Shown: piece by piece, positions 51,517 through 60,399 of the stretch
Layout of the letters: the number at the start of each line of letters is the position of its first letter
Numbering within the stretch: position 1 is the stretch's first letter
Source: Marinobacterium halophilum
GTDB taxonomy: Bacteria > Pseudomonadota > Gammaproteobacteria > Pseudomonadales > Balneatricaceae
Assembly: GCF_003014615.1 (NCBI RefSeq)
Contig: NZ_PYGI01000020.1
Span: 1 to 64,000, forward strand
Direction of reading: 5' to 3'
DNA: 64,000 bases
The notes under the pieces: generated by a model
What the model was told of the DNA's origin: nothing
What the model saw: only the letters and a program-made list of their open reading frames with translations
Database searches by the model: none
Translations under genes and position numbers: made by a program

Positions 51517-51821
51517 ACCACCCTCCTGAGATCCATGTTACCGCTCTGCCAAGCGGGAAATATTCATGTTTTGGCAGTTCCGGTTGCGCCTTTAGGCTAA
51601 TTGCCCAGTGCTTTAAGGCGTGTAAAGTGCCGGCTGTTTCACCAAGTTTCGTCCCGAATTTCCAATCAGATTGCGCTGGACTTCAAGCACGAACCTCGGC
51701 ACAGTGCGCTAGTGTCTCATCAGCCTGAGGCGTTTAAAACCCTGCTCACCCTGTGAATCAGCCACAGATTTTCCGGTCGATTGGTGACCATACAAAACAA
51801 ATATAAATCGGGGAGATTCCC
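51517..51821. other. 305-bp gap between divergent mobA and moaA
   Basis: This gap must hold promoters for both genes. I see no clear hairpin matching the molybdenum-cofactor riboswitch found before moaA in some bacteria, and no open frame worth naming. An A-rich stretch (ACAAAACAAATATAAA, near 51795) precedes the moaA SD. Confidence 0.5.
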
Positions 51822-52808
51822 ATGCCCTCCCAGCTTATCGACCGTTTTGGTCGACGTGTAAATTACTTGCGTCTGTCCGTCACTGACCGCTGCGACTTCC
51901 GCTGCGTGTATTGTATGACGGAAAAAATGCAGTTCCTGCCGCACAGCGAAGTGCTGTCGCTTGAGGAACTGTATGAGGTAGCCGCCGCCTTCAGCCAGCT
52001 GGGCACCAACAGGATTCGCCTGACCGGGGGGGAACCGCTGGTACGGCGCAATATTATGAGCCTGATCGAACGGTTAGGCCGTCTGCCGGCAGAATTGAGC
52101 CTGACAACTAACGGCTCCCAATTGCAGAAAATGGCCCAGGATCTTGCGGTTTCTGGCGTTGACCGTCTGAATATTAGCCTGGATTCCTTGCAGCATGAAC
52201 GTTTCAAGGATCTAACCCGAACAGGTCGTTTACATCAGGTACTGGATGGCATTGAAGCGGCCCGCTCTGCCGGTTTCAAACGCATAAAGCTGAATACGGT
52301 GGTGCTCAAAGGACGCAACGATGATGAAGTGCTCGACCTGATCGAATTTGCCCGCCGCTCTGAGCTGGATATCAGTTTTATTGAAGAGATGCCGCTGGGT
52401 CAGATTACCGAGCATGGCCGTGCTGAAAGCTACTGCTCCAGTGATGAGCTGCGTGAGCTGATTGGCACACACTTTGATCTCCACCCCTCGACCGAGCGTA
52501 CGGGCGGACCTTCACGCTATTACCGCCTACCCGGCAGCGATATTCGGATCGGGTTTATTTCGCCCCACAGCCATAATTTTTGCGGAGACTGTAACCGGGT
52601 GCGAGTCACCGTGGAAGGCCAGCTGCTCCTGTGCCTGGGCAATGAACACTCCGTTGACCTGCGTGACGTACTGCGCAACCATCCAGGCGACCGGGCGCGC
52701 TTGCAACAGACAATCATCGACTCCATGGCGATCAAGCCGGAAAAGCATGAATTCAGTTTTGAAGATGAACCACAAATTCTTCGTTTCATGAATATGACGG
52801 GCGGTTAA
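51822..52808 (+). CDS. moaA: GTP 3',8-cyclase
   Basis: The 328-residue radical-SAM enzyme has CDFRCVYC (about 22-29) for the SAM cluster, LTGGEPLVR, and a C-terminal cluster (FCGDCNRVR ... LLLCLG). It starts molybdopterin synthesis from GTP. The C-terminal double-Gly ending (MTGG) expected of MoaA is present. The GGGGAG SD and ATG agree. moaB follows after 26 nt. Confidence 0.95.
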   Translation: MPSQLIDRFGRRVNYLRLSVTDRCDFRCVYCMTEKMQFLPHSEVLSLEELYEVAAAFSQLGTNRIRLTGGEPLVRRNIMSLIERLGRLPAELSLTTNGSQLQKMAQDLAVSGVDRLNISLDSLQHERFKDLTRTGRLHQVLDGIEAARSAGFKRIKLNTVVLKGRNDDEVLDLIEFARRSELDISFIEEMPLGQITEHGRAESYCSSDELRELIGTHFDLHPSTERTGGPSRYYRLPGSDIRIGFISPHSHNFCGDCNRVRVTVEGQLLLCLGNEHSVDLRDVLRNHPGDRARLQQTIIDSMAIKPEKHEFSFEDEPQILRFMNMTGG

Positions 52809-52834
52809 TTCAGAAACCTCTGTAGGGACTCAAT

Positions 52835-53380
52835 ATGTCACACACAACCGAAAAAGCCTTTACTCCTCTCAATATTGCCGTTCTTACCGTATCGGACACG
52901 CGTACACCAGAAACAGACACCTCTGGCGATACACTTGTCGAGCGCCTTGAAAAGGCCGGCCATACGCTGATCGAAAGGGATATTGTCAAAGACAATATCT
53001 ACCTGCTGCGCGCTCGAGTATCTTTGTGGATTGCCGATGTTGATATTCAAGTCGTACTGTTGACCGGCGGCACCGGTTTTTCTCACCGAGACTCCACTCC
53101 TGAAGCTATTTCACCGCTGCTGGACAAGCATATCGAAGGCTTCGGCGAGCTGTTCCGTCAGCTGTCGCATGAAGAGATCGGCACTTCAACCATTCAATCC
53201 CGTGCCCTTGGTGGTCTGGCCAATGGAACCCTGATTTTCTGTCTGCCCGGCTCAACGGGTGCCTGTAAAACCGGATGGGATCGCATTATTTGCGAGCAAC
53301 TGGATGCCCGACATCGCCCATGCAACTTTGTCGGCACCTTGCAACAGGCGCTGGAAACCCGTCGAACCGAGCAGGGATAA
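52835..53380 (+). CDS. moaB: molybdopterin adenylyltransferase-type MoaB
   Basis: The 181-residue MoaB/Mog-fold protein has NIAVLTVSDTRTPETDTSGD (about 13-32), LTGGTGFSHRDSTPEA (about 75-90) and LPGSTGACKTGWD. It binds and probably adenylylates molybdopterin before metal insertion. It lies between moaA and moeA, 5 nt upstream of the latter. Confidence 0.92.
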   Translation: MSHTTEKAFTPLNIAVLTVSDTRTPETDTSGDTLVERLEKAGHTLIERDIVKDNIYLLRARVSLWIADVDIQVVLLTGGTGFSHRDSTPEAISPLLDKHIEGFGELFRQLSHEEIGTSTIQSRALGGLANGTLIFCLPGSTGACKTGWDRIICEQLDARHRPCNFVGTLQQALETRRTEQG

Positions 53381-53385
53381 TAATC

Positions 53386-54621
53386 GTGACCAATCCATAC
53401 CAAGACCCCTGCTCACAACCGGGCCTCATTCCGTTGGAACAGGCCCGACAGCACCTGCTGGACCAGGCCCATTGCCGTGTCGAGCCTGAACGTTGCGCAC
53501 TGCTTGATGCCAACAGCAGGGTGCTTGCAGCTGATCATGTCGCTCGTATCGACGTGCCACCCTCCGATAACAGCGCCATGGATGGCTATGCCGTCCGCTA
53601 TGCCGACACGGCAGCAGACGTACCCACTGAAATGGAAGTCAGTCAGCGCATTCCCGCGGGCACCGCGCCCGCCGCCCTGAAGGCCAACACGGCAGCACGC
53701 ATCTTTACCGGTGCCCCGATTCCGCCCGGTGCCGATGCCGTGGTCATGCAGGAGCAGGTGTCTGTTGCAGGCAGCCGGGTTGTATTGCCTGCCAGTATAA
53801 AACCGGGGCAGAACATTCGTCCGCGTGGCCAGGACATTGCTAACGGGGAAACGTTGCTGGCCGCCGGTGCGCGGCTTGATCCCCTCAGCATCGGCGTCCT
53901 TGCATCGGTCGGTGCTGAGTCGGTCAGTGTGTATCGCCCCCTGCGAGTAGGCGTGATGTCGACCGGTGACGAGCTGGCAGAGCCCGGCACCCCGCTGCAA
54001 CCGGGTCAAATCTATAACTCGAACCGTTATCTGTTGCTGACGCTAATACGTCAACTGGGAATGGAGCCGGTAGACCTTGGCACGACTCCTGACGAACCGG
54101 ACGCCACCCGGGCAGCCTTACAGCACGCCGCAGAAACAGCCGACGTCATCCTGACTACTGGCGGCGTTTCTGTCGGTGAAGAAGACCATGTCAAGGATGC
54201 CATTGAGGCACTAGGACATCTGGATATGTGGCGACTGAACCTGAAACCGGGCAAACCCTTTGCTGCCGGTCACGTTCAGTCCATTCCATTCTACGGACTG
54301 CCCGGCAATCCAGGCGCGGTGATCGTTACCTTTGCCCTGCTGGTACGCCCCTGCCTACTGAAAGCCCAGGGTGCTACCGACTTCGGTGTTAAAACACGTA
54401 AGGTACGCGCTGGCTTCAACCGTTCACGCACCAATACACGTGAGGAATACCTGCGTGTATCTCCGGGAACAAATGACGATGTGCTGCTGAGCGAGAACCA
54501 GAGCTCAGGTGTACTGTCCGTATTCATGCGCACCGAAGGCCTGCTGCGGGTACCGGCCAATACCGCTATTCGGCAAGGCGACCTACTGGAGTTTATCGAC
54601 TTCAAGGACGTGTTGTACTGA
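53386..54621 (+). CDS. moeA: molybdopterin molybdenumtransferase
   Basis: The 411-residue protein has the domain order of MoeA: DVPPSDNSAMDGYAVR (about 50-65), RIFTGAPIPPGADAVVMQE, VGVMSTGDELAEPG, ILTTGGVSVGEEDHVK and FYGLPGNPGAVIVTF. It inserts molybdenum into adenylylated molybdopterin. The frame is open through moaB, but a GTG at 53386 with a GCAGGGA SD fits the conserved start better than an ATG inside moaB. Confidence 0.92.
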   Translation: MTNPYQDPCSQPGLIPLEQARQHLLDQAHCRVEPERCALLDANSRVLAADHVARIDVPPSDNSAMDGYAVRYADTAADVPTEMEVSQRIPAGTAPAALKANTAARIFTGAPIPPGADAVVMQEQVSVAGSRVVLPASIKPGQNIRPRGQDIANGETLLAAGARLDPLSIGVLASVGAESVSVYRPLRVGVMSTGDELAEPGTPLQPGQIYNSNRYLLLTLIRQLGMEPVDLGTTPDEPDATRAALQHAAETADVILTTGGVSVGEEDHVKDAIEALGHLDMWRLNLKPGKPFAAGHVQSIPFYGLPGNPGAVIVTFALLVRPCLLKAQGATDFGVKTRKVRAGFNRSRTNTREEYLRVSPGTNDDVLLSENQSSGVLSVFMRTEGLLRVPANTAIRQGDLLEFIDFKDVLY

Positions 54622-54701
54622 GGGTGCCCGGCCAAGGCCACTGAATATTAGCTGCCAAGCTTAGAGATACTGTTGCAAAGTGCGGGGGCAGGACCAATAG
54701 T

Positions 54702-54725
54702 AAAAGCAGCCATTTGGCTGCTTTT
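54702..54725. terminator. bidirectional terminator between moeA and the DUF3817 gene
   Basis: AAAAGCAGCC-attt-GGCTGCTTTT, a perfect stem with A and T runs on the two sides, so it can act for both convergent genes. Confidence 0.9.
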
Positions 54726-54760
54726 ACATTTTTTCACGACTTGAATATAGTGGTTAACAA

Positions 54761-55051
54761 TCAAGTCGTTGCGCGGACAGCGGACTCACCAGACTCTTTT
54801 CGCATAAAGAGTTCTACAGCAATAAAAGCAAATGGAACGAGAGAAGCCAGGAAGACAAGAAGCCAAACTGTCACGGGCCATTCTTTGGCATGTGACACTT
54901 GAAGCGATAGCATCAAATATACGATAAATAGAACACCATGCGCCATGCCGAGGTAGGAAACAAAATCACGACTGATAAACCCCAAGGTAACACTTAGTAT
55001 CAGTAGATAGGAAAGCCCTTCCAGCACACTGACCATTCTGAAATATTTCAA
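54761..55051 (-). CDS. DUF3817 small membrane protein
   Basis: The 96-residue protein has three hydrophobic helices and the DUF3817 pattern (FRMVSVLEGLSYLLIL, followed by YLGMAHGVLFIVYLML). It is an inner-membrane protein of unknown role. It appears to start at a TTG (55051) with a GGGAG SD 7 nt upstream; an ATG five codons in is the alternative. It stands in an AT-rich patch. Confidence 0.78.
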   Translation of the reverse strand: MKYFRMVSVLEGLSYLLILSVTLGFISRDFVSYLGMAHGVLFIVYLMLSLQVSHAKEWPVTVWLLVFLASLVPFAFIAVELFMRKESGESAVRATT

Positions 55052-55155
55052 AATCCACTCCCGTTAAGTTAATAATTTTCCATAAAAATATATATTGTCT
55101 ATTTATTTAACACTATAGGAAATATAGTTTATTAATTTTCAATATGCTTTAAAAG

Positions 55156-55473
55156 TCATTCACTGGCACGATACTGCAATATAAGATTAATAATCTCATG
55201 ATCACTTATTGTTGATTCCAGAGAGTAATCCAATGATGATTTCTGCGGCAAGTTAATATTAAACCTGGATCGTAAAACTTCCGTTACTTGTTCATCGACA
55301 AGGGGATCAAAATCCTGCCCTGCATAAATACAAATTCTCTGAAGGATAAAATCTTTATTAACCATTAAATGTTTTCTCGGTTTATATAATATTTCCAATA
55401 CTCTACACAATAAACGTGGAGCTTGGCATAAAATTAGTGCGGCAATCCCAGGGAAAAGATTGCCGAAGATCAT
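55156..55473 (-). CDS. small protein of unknown function downstream of rmuC
   Basis: A 105-codon frame begins with an ATG overlapping the rmuC stop (TGATG). An internal ATG at 55365 gives a 69-residue version (MVNKDFILQRICIYAG...) that looks more protein-like and has a weak GAGAA SD. No family recognised. The DNA is much richer in A+T than rmuC, suggesting recent arrival or loose constraint. I cannot decide between the two starts. Confidence 0.45.
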   Translation of the reverse strand: MIFGNLFPGIAALILCQAPRLLCRVLEILYKPRKHLMVNKDFILQRICIYAGQDFDPLVDEQVTEVLRSRFNINLPQKSSLDYSLESTISDHEIINLILQYRASE

Positions 55474-56924
55474 CAGTTGCCGCTATCCAGCTCCAGACGC
55501 GCCTTATCCACCAATTCAGCGGGCAGTTCTTTCTGCACGGACACGCCCAGATCCTTGAACTCGGCAGCCTGCTTGATCAGGTTGCCACGCCCCGAATACA
55601 GCTGACCGAAAGCACGATCATAGCTGGCGCGGGCACCATCCAGTTTTTTGCCCACATCCTGCATACTGGTCAGGAAGCTGTTGAGTTTGGTGTAGAATTT
55701 CTCGGCACGGTCGGCCAGTTCGGCGGTATGTTTGCTTTGATCCTCAAAACGCCACAGCTGGCGCACGATATTGAGGCTGGTCAGCAGCGTGGTGGGTGTA
55801 GCCACCAGCACATTCTGTTCCAATGCGCGCTGATACAGAGTTTCGTCCGCTTTCAGGGCTTCAACATAGGCCGATTCAATCGGCACGAACATGATGACGA
55901 TCTCCGGCGAATTAATGCCGGGAAGACGATCATAGCGCCGTTCGGCCAGTTCCTTGATCCGATCGGACACGGCACGGGCGTGTTCACGCAGTGCCTGCTG
56001 GCGCTCACCTTCCTTCTCGGCATTAACGTAACGGGTATAGGCCGCCAGTGAGGTCTTGGCATCAATGATCAGGTGCTTGTTGCCAGGCAGATAGACGATG
56101 GCATCGGGCCGCTGACGCCCCTCTTCGGTGGTAATGCTGACCTCACGCTTGTAATCCTGCCCCAACCTCAGACCGGCATTGTCGAGCACATTTTCCAGCA
56201 TCAACTCGCCCCAGTTGCCCTGCACTTTTTTCTGTCCCTGCAGCGCACTGGTAAGTTTCTCGGCCTGGTCAGTGATCGCCTGGTTCAGTTGCTGCAGGTT
56301 TTGCAGTTCGGTACGCAGTTGCACGCGCTGTTCAGTCTCGCGCAGGTGAATGTGTTCCACCTTTTCGCGAAAGCCTTTCATCTCATGCTGAATCGGGTTG
56401 AGCAGCTGGCTCAGGCTCTGCTGACTCATTTCGGTGAACGCCTTGCCCTTGCGCTCCAGAATCTCACTGGCCAACTGTTCGAACTCCTGCTTCAGCCGTT
56501 CACGGCTCTGCTCAAGCTGCTGGAGCTGTTCACGGAAATGCAGCTCCTGTTGCTCGCGGCGCGAGGTCAGTGCACTGTGCTCAGACTGCAATTGCTGGTA
56601 TTCGCCCTGTAGCTGTTGATGACGCTGTTGCTCCTGTTGCCACCATTGCTGGTACTGTTCCAGGGTTTGGTCACGCTCTTCACCACGGGACTGCATCCGA
56701 CCCAATTCGATCTGCAGCTGTGTCTGTTCCTGCTGCAGCGACAGACTCTGGTCACGCAGCATGTCGGCTTCATCCTGCAGCTGCTCGGCATGCCGTTGCA
56801 GCTGTTCGTTGAGTGCTTGTACCTGCTGCAGCACGGCAGACGTGCGCCAACGGGTCAACGCCCACACCGATAGGGCAACCAGACAGGAGGCAATCAAGGT
56901 GGGGAGCAGTATGTCCAATGTCAT
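55473..56924 (-). CDS. rmuC: DNA recombination protein RmuC
   Basis: The 483-residue protein has an N-terminal membrane anchor (about 4-22) and a long Gln/Glu-rich coiled coil (about 30-200). The RmuC nuclease-like domain follows, with GNWGELMLENVLDNAGL, PDAIVYLPGNKHLIIDAKTSLAAY and IVIMFVPIESAYVEA. It limits inversions at short inverted repeats in E. coli and is also linked to defence. The ATG at 56924 is used; a TTG one codon earlier also opens the frame. Confidence 0.92.
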   Translation of the reverse strand: MTLDILLPTLIASCLVALSVWALTRWRTSAVLQQVQALNEQLQRHAEQLQDEADMLRDQSLSLQQEQTQLQIELGRMQSRGEERDQTLEQYQQWWQQEQQRHQQLQGEYQQLQSEHSALTSRREQQELHFREQLQQLEQSRERLKQEFEQLASEILERKGKAFTEMSQQSLSQLLNPIQHEMKGFREKVEHIHLRETEQRVQLRTELQNLQQLNQAITDQAEKLTSALQGQKKVQGNWGELMLENVLDNAGLRLGQDYKREVSITTEEGRQRPDAIVYLPGNKHLIIDAKTSLAAYTRYVNAEKEGERQQALREHARAVSDRIKELAERRYDRLPGINSPEIVIMFVPIESAYVEALKADETLYQRALEQNVLVATPTTLLTSLNIVRQLWRFEDQSKHTAELADRAEKFYTKLNSFLTSMQDVGKKLDGARASYDRAFGQLYSGRGNLIKQAAEFKDLGVSVQKELPAELVDKARLELDSGN

Positions 56925-57214
56925 CAATATTCGGTCCGCAACGGGTTTTCAACAGGTTCACAACAAACATGCCCATATTAGCAGACCCCAAGCTTCACAC
57001 TCACCCATAGATGCTTACCCAATGCCCAGTACCGGCTACCCTGTGTTCAGGTCAGCGGCAACGTAGCCAGAGTCATTAGCCGTGTGGAGAGCAGCGCGGG
57101 TGTGATGGTGGCACCCTGAAAGTCTGAATGATTTCGACCCACGCATGATAGATCTATAAGTTATAAAAACTAAATAATTCCCAGCTGTTCAGTAAAGAGC
57201 CTGTGCAACAATAA

Positions 57215-57547
57215 CTAGACCTCTGGCAACCGGTCGATCTGTGCGGCCAGGATGAAATCATTCTCGTGCAGCCCTCCGATCTTATGGGTCCAGATTTCAA
57301 CGGTTGCATGGCCCCAGCCAAAGAGGATTTCAGGATGGTGCCCCATCGCCTCGGCCAAGTGGCCCACATGGTTGACGAACATCAGTGCCGTATTGAAGTC
57401 GGGAAAAATGAATTCGCGTCGGATACGACTGGCATTATCCGATAACTGCCAATCGTCCAGCTGTTCCAGATAGGGTGTAATTTCCTCCCGCTTCAGGGCG
57501 GGCACGCCGCCTTTGCACGGTACACAGCGTTTATCGGCCAGTGACAT
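57215..57547 (-). CDS. phhB: 4a-hydroxytetrahydrobiopterin dehydratase
   Basis: The 110-residue enzyme carries the pterin-4a-carbinolamine dehydratase motif EAMGHHPEILFGWGHATVEIWTH (His pair about residues 69-70, shown in part). It recycles the pterin cofactor of phenylalanine hydroxylase or supports molybdopterin-type pterin metabolism. AGGAGG precedes the ATG. phhA is not adjacent. Confidence 0.9.
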   Translation of the reverse strand: MSLADKRCVPCKGGVPALKREEITPYLEQLDDWQLSDNASRIRREFIFPDFNTALMFVNHVGHLAEAMGHHPEILFGWGHATVEIWTHKIGGLHENDFILAAQIDRLPEV

Positions 57548-57751
57548 GATATCGCCTCCTGTTTTTATCGCTAACGGTTACACATAGTCTAGCTGCTGTC
57601 GGCGGTCATGCGCTCAGACAGGAGCGTCCAACAGTTCGATCCAGTGCAGGAACAGTACCTCCTCCGAAGTGCCCTTTGCAGTGACACACTTGAACCGCCC
57701 GCTGTCCGTCAACTAGGCTGAAGGCACCCCATCACCAGGCAAGGAGAGATC

Positions 57752-58912
57752 ATGCAGACGCGATGGAATGACATCATCACGGCCGCCATCCAGTTTCGTC
57801 ACCAACTGCATCGCCAACCGGAACTGAGTTGGCAGGAAGAAAACACCAGTCGCCTGATCCGCGAACAGCTGGACGCACTGGCCATCCCCTGGCGTGAATG
57901 CGCCCGTTACGGCACCGTCGCCACGCTGGCCGCTGATGCTGCGGGTACTCATATTGCCCTGCGCGGTGATATCGATGCCCTGCCGATCGAAGAGCTGGCC
58001 GACCTGCCCTACCGCTCCGAAACCAAGGGCAAAATGCATGCCTGCGGCCACGATGGCCATACGGCTACGCTCTGGGCAGCCGCCGCCTGGCTGAAGGCAC
58101 ACGAAGATCAATTACCGGGACCGGTGACACTGCTGTTCCAGCCGGCCGAAGAAGGTGGCCACGGTGCCCGCAGCATGATTGAGGATGGTGCGCTGACGGG
58201 GGTCGAACGCATCTACGGCTGGCACAACTGGCCGGCAATCCCGTACGGGCAAGCCGTATGCCCCGACGGGCCGGTCATGTCCGGCAATGGTACCTTCGAG
58301 ATCGAACTGTGCGGCAAGGGCGGACACGCCAGTCAGCCTGAGCTGTGCCGCGACCCGGTACTGGCTGCCGCCGCCATTACCCTGAATCTGCAACAGATCG
58401 TCAGCCGCCGCCTGCCGCCACAATCGGCCAGTGTGGTCAGCGTCACCCAGATCGAAGCGATCAGTGCGCCCACCGTCACGCCTGAACGGGTGATGATGGG
58501 CGGCAGCGTCCGCCTGGCCCAACCGGAGCTGCGCGATACCATCAACACACTTATCGAGGAGATCAGCGTGGACACGGCCCGCAGCTACGGAGTCAGTGCT
58601 CGGGTCAAGACCGTCAAACGTTATGAAGCCACGATCAACCACGCCGAGGCCGCTGCCGACTGCCGCAAGGCCCTGGCGGACGGGCTGGGGGCAGATTGGC
58701 AATGTGACAGCATCCATCTGCCCATTATGGCGTCAGAAGATTTCAGCTATTACCTGAACGAAGTGCCCGGTGCCTTTGCGCTGATCGGCATGGCCCGTGA
58801 AGATAATTTCCAGGCACCCTGTCATAGCCCGCACTACCGTTTTAACGACGATCTGATCCCTGTTGTAGTCACGATGTTTGCTCGCCTTTGCGGTGCGCCT
58901 ATGCCCAAATAA
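57752..58912 (+). CDS. doeB2: M20 amidohydrolase, likely N-acetyl-diaminobutyrate deacetylase
   Basis: The 386-residue M20D metallopeptidase has RGDIDALPIEE (about 71-81), MHACGHDGHTA (about 97-107) and QPAEEGGHGA with metal ligands and the catalytic Glu. A lid domain of GKGGHAS type and MASEDFSYYL (final ligand) follow. M20 enzymes of this sort (DoeB2) replace the classical DoeB in some ectoine-degrading bacteria by deacetylating N2-acetyl-2,4-diaminobutyrate. The function rests on its neighbours, the doeD, doeA and doeC homologues. AAGGAGAG SD. Confidence 0.75.
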   Translation: MQTRWNDIITAAIQFRHQLHRQPELSWQEENTSRLIREQLDALAIPWRECARYGTVATLAADAAGTHIALRGDIDALPIEELADLPYRSETKGKMHACGHDGHTATLWAAAAWLKAHEDQLPGPVTLLFQPAEEGGHGARSMIEDGALTGVERIYGWHNWPAIPYGQAVCPDGPVMSGNGTFEIELCGKGGHASQPELCRDPVLAAAAITLNLQQIVSRRLPPQSASVVSVTQIEAISAPTVTPERVMMGGSVRLAQPELRDTINTLIEEISVDTARSYGVSARVKTVKRYEATINHAEAAADCRKALADGLGADWQCDSIHLPIMASEDFSYYLNEVPGAFALIGMAREDNFQAPCHSPHYRFNDDLIPVVVTMFARLCGAPMPK

Positions 58913-58924
58913 TTGAACGCTAAC

Positions 58925-58957
58925 GGCCGGAAGCCAAAATGATTTTTGGCCTTCGGC
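58925..58957 (+). terminator. long hairpin after the deacetylase gene
   Basis: GGCCGGAAGCCAAAA pairs with TTTTTGGCCTTCGGC with two small bulges over a 3-nt loop. No T-run follows. It may terminate, attenuate, or protect the mRNA between the deacetylase and aminotransferase genes. Confidence 0.5.
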
Positions 58958-58985
58958 TTGCCCCATGTCATTTTGTCTCCTACGT

Positions 58986-59000
58986 TGAACGTATCGTTCA
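58986..59000 (+). promoter_or_regulatory. palindrome upstream of doeD
   Basis: TGAACG-TAT-CGTTCA is a perfect inverted repeat 136 bp before the doeD start. Candidate operator for the ectoine genes. Confidence 0.4.
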
Positions 59001-59136
59001 CCGTCAACCGGCTTTCGGGCCGCATGCATTAACTCGGCTGTACCTCTCCCGGTCACGCACCGGCACACATACCCTGATCATTCCTGCAGACCACCTGCAG
59101 ACGCGCTGTCATACATTGTCGTAGAAGGAGATCAAC

Positions 59137-60399
59137 ATGGAACTGTTCGAACAGTGGGAATCCGATATCCGCGGCTACTCGCGCGCTTACCCGACCGTTT
59201 TTACATCCGCATCCAATGCCCGCCAATTCGATGAGCAGGGACGCAGTTATATCGATTTCTTCGCCGGTGCCGGGGTGCTCAACTTCGGCCATAACAATCC
59301 ACACATGAAAAAGGCACTGATACGCTTCATCGAAGCCGATGGCGTGGCCCACAGTTTGGATATGGCGACCAGCGTCAAGCGCGACTTCATCGGTGCCTTT
59401 GTCGATACCATCCTTAAACCCCGTGACTGGAACTACAAGCTGCAATTCATGGGCCCCACCGGTACCAACGCAGTGGAAGCCGCGCTCAAGCTGGCCCGTC
59501 GTGTCACCGGCCGCAGTCAGGTGATCGCTTTCAGTCAAGGCTTCCACGGCATGACCTTGGGCGCGTTGGCCTGCACCGCCAACCAGTATTTCCGCAACGC
59601 GGCCGGGGTGCCGCTGAACCATGTGACCCACGCCCCTTTCGAGACCACTTCCGGTTGCGGCATGGGCTGCCTGAAGACCCTGCGCGAAGCACTGGAGAAC
59701 GGCTCCAGCGGCTATGATGCACCGGCCGCCTTCATCATCGAGCCGATCCAGGCCGAGGGCGGGGTCAATATTGCCAGCCGTGAATGGCTGCTGGAACTGC
59801 AGCAACTGGCGCGGGATACCGGCGCACTGCTGATCGTGGACGACATTCAGGCCGGTTGTGGCCGCACCGGCAGCTACTTCAGTTTTGATGATATCGGTCT
59901 GGAGCCAGACATCATCTGTCTGGCCAAGGGGATCGGCGGCTTCGGTACACCACTGGCGATGAATCTGGTCAAGCCCGCGCACGATGCCCATTGGCAGCCC
60001 GGTGAGCATACCGGCACCTTCCGTGGGCAAGGCTTTTCCTTCGTCGCCGGGCGCGAGGCGCTACGTTACTTCGAGAATGACGAGTTGATGCAGCAAACGC
60101 GAGACCGTGGCGAGCAGGTCAATGCCCGCTTGCAGGCCGTGGCCGCACAGTATCCAGAGGCCGGTTTTGCCGTACGTGGACGCGGCATGATGCAGGCACT
60201 GGATGTGGTCGACGGTGCCCGCGCCAAGGCGATCGCCCGCGAGTGTTTCGAGACCGGCCTGCTGGTCGGCCCCTGCGGCGTCGGCGGCCGCGTCATCAAG
60301 CTGATTCCGCCGCTGACCATCCCCGATGACGATCTGGAACAGGGGCTGCGCCTGCTGGAGGCCGCAGTACACCGTGTGATGGAGGCTGAACATGCGTGA
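59137..60399 (+). CDS. doeD: 2,4-diaminobutyrate transaminase, EctB/DoeD-like
   Basis: The 420-residue class III PLP aminotransferase starts like EctB (FEQWESDIRGYSRAYPTVFTSA). It has FMGPTGTNAVEAALKLAR, the PLP Asp in IVDDIQAGCGRTG and the Schiff-base Lys in CLAKGIGGFG (about residue 267). EctB makes diaminobutyrate from aspartate semialdehyde in ectoine synthesis; the catabolic DoeD runs the reverse reaction. Because ectA and ectC are absent and doeA follows by overlap, the catabolic reading is preferred. AAGGAG SD. Confidence 0.82.
   Translation: MELFEQWESDIRGYSRAYPTVFTSASNARQFDEQGRSYIDFFAGAGVLNFGHNNPHMKKALIRFIEADGVAHSLDMATSVKRDFIGAFVDTILKPRDWNYKLQFMGPTGTNAVEAALKLARRVTGRSQVIAFSQGFHGMTLGALACTANQYFRNAAGVPLNHVTHAPFETTSGCGMGCLKTLREALENGSSGYDAPAAFIIEPIQAEGGVNIASREWLLELQQLARDTGALLIVDDIQAGCGRTGSYFSFDDIGLEPDIICLAKGIGGFGTPLAMNLVKPAHDAHWQPGEHTGTFRGQGFSFVAGREALRYFENDELMQQTRDRGEQVNARLQAVAAQYPEAGFAVRGRGMMQALDVVDGARAKAIARECFETGLLVGPCGVGGRVIKLIPPLTIPDDDLEQGLRLLEAAVHRVMEAEHA

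Noticed and set aside
51517-51821. Possible molybdenum-cofactor riboswitch before moaA
   Set aside because: I could not find the expected arrangement of paired stems and conserved loops. A covariance-model search would be needed to exclude a divergent version.
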